Source: Paraburkholderia fungorum
Lineage (GTDB): Bacteria > Pseudomonadota > Gammaproteobacteria > Burkholderiales > Burkholderiaceae
Length of the DNA: 64,000 bases
Assembly: GCF_902833645.1 (NCBI RefSeq)
Contig: NZ_CADFGE010000006.1
Span: forward strand, 248,001 to 312,000
Direction: 5' to 3'
Below are positions 62,576-64,000 of this stretch, in pieces (the first letter of the stretch is position 1; each line of letters starts with the position of its first letter). A program made the translations under genes and the position numbers. The notes below the pieces were generated by a model. It was given only the letters and a program-made list of their open reading frames with translations, made no database searches and was not told the DNA's origin.

Positions 62576-62953
62576 TCAGGCCGCGTTGGCATGCTGGGGC
62601 GGCACGGCCAGCGCGCGGCCGACGCGCGCTTCGATCTTGCCATAACGCCACAGGTTGTACTCGCCGACCGGGGTCGTGCGAAACAGATTGCACACCGCGA
62701 CCGTCGTATCGAAGTCGCGCACGTCGGCCATGATGTAGAAGGTCCACGGTGCGTTGTCCGCGCTGCCGACGGTAAGCCGGTCGTCGTCCATGATGCCGAG
62801 CACGTCGACACCTTCCATCGATTCGAGCGCGGCCAGCATCTTGCCGTAGGCCTGCCAGACTTCACCGATCTTCTCGCGCGGCAAGTCGAAGAAATTCTGC
62901 GTGACGCCGCAGCAGAACAGAACACGCAAGGGCAGCTTCGGGTTATCGGACAT
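62576..62953 (-). CDS. iacB: Small IacB-like protein
   Basis: 125 residues. RVLFCCGVTQNFFDLP, GKMLAALESMEGVDVLGIMDDDRL and WTFYIMADVRDFDTTVAVCNLFRTT fit a dimeric alpha/beta-barrel (EthD/Dabb-like) fold. The ATG at 62953 was chosen because GGAGA lies 8 nt before it. Its exact role in IAA breakdown is not defined. It sits between iacA and iacI. Confidence 0.8.
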   Translation of the reverse strand: MSDNPKLPLRVLFCCGVTQNFFDLPREKIGEVWQAYGKMLAALESMEGVDVLGIMDDDRLTVGSADNAPWTFYIMADVRDFDTTVAVCNLFRTTPVGEYNLWRYGKIEARVGRALAVPPQHANAA

Positions 62954-63001
62954 TGGGTGGTTCTCCATGAAATCGTTTGAAGGGCAAAGGCGAAAAATTG
63001 C

Positions 63002-64000
63002 TTACAGGTAGCCCGGAATCGGCGGAACGCCGACGAACACCGCGCCTGCACCGTCGTAGTTGCATTCGCCGAGGAACGCGTGCTGGGTGACCACCATCGC
63101 GTCGCGCAGCAGGCGTTGCAACGGGTGCGTGCGGTAGATCGCCATCGTGCCGCCGAGTCGGTAGGCGCGCTGCACGACCTCGGCGCCTTCGCGGGCGATC
63201 TGCGTTGCGGCAAGGCGCAGCAGGCTGGTTTGCTCCGCTGTCACGGGGTTGCCGGCCAGGATCGATTGCCAGACCGTGTCGGTGGCGTCGTAGAAGAACG
63301 CACGGGCCGAACGCAATTGCGCCTCGGCTTTCGCCAGTTCGATCCGGTAGTACGCGCGGTCGGCGAGTTGCGGCGCGCCAGTGGTGGTCTTGCGGCCGCC
63401 GGCCATCTGGTTGGCGACATCGAGTGCGGCGCGCGCGAGGCCCAGGTTGACCACGGCCAGCACTTGCGCCGCGTAGGCGATCGTCGGATAGCGATACAGC
63501 GGTTCGTCCACGCACGCTTCGCCGCCGCGCACGAAGGTCCAGTCGTCGGCGACGAACTGGTCGGTGACGCGCAGATCGTGGCTGCCGGTGCCCTGCATGC
63601 CGACCACATCCCAGTTTTCGACGATCTCCACCTGATGCGGGCGAAACACGGCGGTGCGAGGTTTGCCCGGTACGCCCGGGGCGCCGGTGCTGATGCCCAC
63701 GCCGAGCCAATCCGCGCCCTTGCAGCCGCTCGCGAACTTCCAAGTGCCGTTCACGCGCCAGCCACCGTCGGCGGGTTGCGCGGGTTGAACCGGGAACAGG
63801 CCGCCGGCGAACACCTGATCGGGGCCGTCGGCGTAGATGTGCGCCTGAGTGGCGAGCGGCAGCGCCGCGAGATACACGTTGGCCGAGCCGAAACTCGCCA
63901 CCCATGCTGCCGAGCCGTCCGCGACCGCGATGCGTTCAATCATGTCGAGGAACGCGGTGGGCGCGAGCGCGTCGCCGCCGAAGCACCGCGGTGTGGCCGC
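63002..64000 (-). CDS. iacA: Flavin-dependent IAA oxygenase, acyl-CoA dehydrogenase fold (IacA), partial
   Basis: The C-terminal 332 or so residues; the 5' end lies beyond the right edge of the window. NGTWKFASGCKGADWLGVGIS, the flavin-proximal TGSHDLRVTDQFV and a C-terminal helical bundle mark an acyl-CoA dehydrogenase-like monooxygenase of the HsaA/PtsC-type class D group, which use reduced flavin from a partner such as IacG. With IacE it starts IAA oxidation. Confidence 0.82.
   Translation of the reverse strand, partial: AATPRCFGGDALAPTAFLDMIERIAVADGSAAWVASFGSANVYLAALPLATQAHIYADGPDQVFAGGLFPVQPAQPADGGWRVNGTWKFASGCKGADWLGVGISTGAPGVPGKPRTAVFRPHQVEIVENWDVVGMQGTGSHDLRVTDQFVADDWTFVRGGEACVDEPLYRYPTIAYAAQVLAVVNLGLARAALDVANQMAGGRKTTTGAPQLADRAYYRIELAKAEAQLRSARAFFYDATDTVWQSILAGNPVTAEQTSLLRLAATQIAREGAEVVQRAYRLGGTMAIYRTHPLQRLLRDAMVVTQHAFLGECNYDGAGAVFVGVPPIPGYL

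Overview
The window is GC-rich, densely coded DNA from a Burkholderiales bacterium, most likely Paraburkholderia or a close relative. Pointers are Burkholderia-type trimeric porins ending in Phe, a hopanoid cyclitol-ether gene set, an mprF/lpiA-acvB pair, pobA, a pectin/uronate cluster (kduI, kduD, kdgT) and an indole-3-acetate (auxin) degradation iac cluster. Together these suggest a plant- or soil-associated, probably chromosomal segment. I saw no tRNA, rRNA, CRISPR array, transposase or prophage.

Layout. 1-2.7 kb: the end of a LysR gene, then a porin and Tat-type nucleoside hydrolase operon. 2.9-6.4 kb: ferredoxin-NADP reductase and a PAS-PAS hybrid histidine kinase. 6.6-9.0 kb: acyl-CoA dehydrogenase-like, NodS-like methyltransferase and GT2 operon, with what looks like the scar of a deleted gene. 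9.2-15.7 kb: DHA2 exporter, two tiny genes and mprF-acvB (lysyl-phosphatidylglycerol synthesis and hydrolysis). 15.8-19 kb: ilvA behind a complete transcription attenuator, then pobA. 19.2-22.7 kb: small secreted and His-rich proteins, cytochrome b561 and a TauD-type dioxygenase. 22.7-29.5 kb: an IclR regulator with kduD, kduI and kdgT, a GNAT, a semialdehyde dehydrogenase and a cold-shock protein. 29.6-32.5 kb: a sulfonate-type ABC importer whose permease carries an in-frame amber codon. 32.9-41.5 kb: hopanoid head-group genes (hpnJ, hpnI, hpnL, an HpnI paralogue, hpnK) wrapped around a two-component system. 42.4-50.3 kb: a tripartite RND pump divergent from a second two-component system. 50.4-54.3 kb: ProQ, a TAXI-type binding protein, an intergenic repeat and a porin. 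54.5-64 kb: amidase, MFS and LysR genes plus iacG, a FixJ-type regulator, iacE, iacH, iacI, iacB and a partial iacA.

Three regulatory structures stand out. (1) Upstream of ilvA (15771-15920) lies a consensus -35, a 20-residue leader peptide with five Ile codons, and three mutually exclusive pairings ending in a Rho-independent terminator. This is a textbook attenuator, probably on a leaderless transcript. (2) Between the RND pump and its two-component system (48171-48253) eight TTAAG-like hexamers sit at exactly 11-bp intervals. (3) The same element as a two-hexamer, 17-bp box occurs before cytochrome b561 (20906), hpnJ (32732) and the second hpn arm (38831), each time 10 bp upstream of a TAnnAT -10-like hexamer. 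This points to one regulon joining envelope lipid modification, efflux and a membrane cytochrome under OmpR/PmrA-type regulators encoded in the same window.
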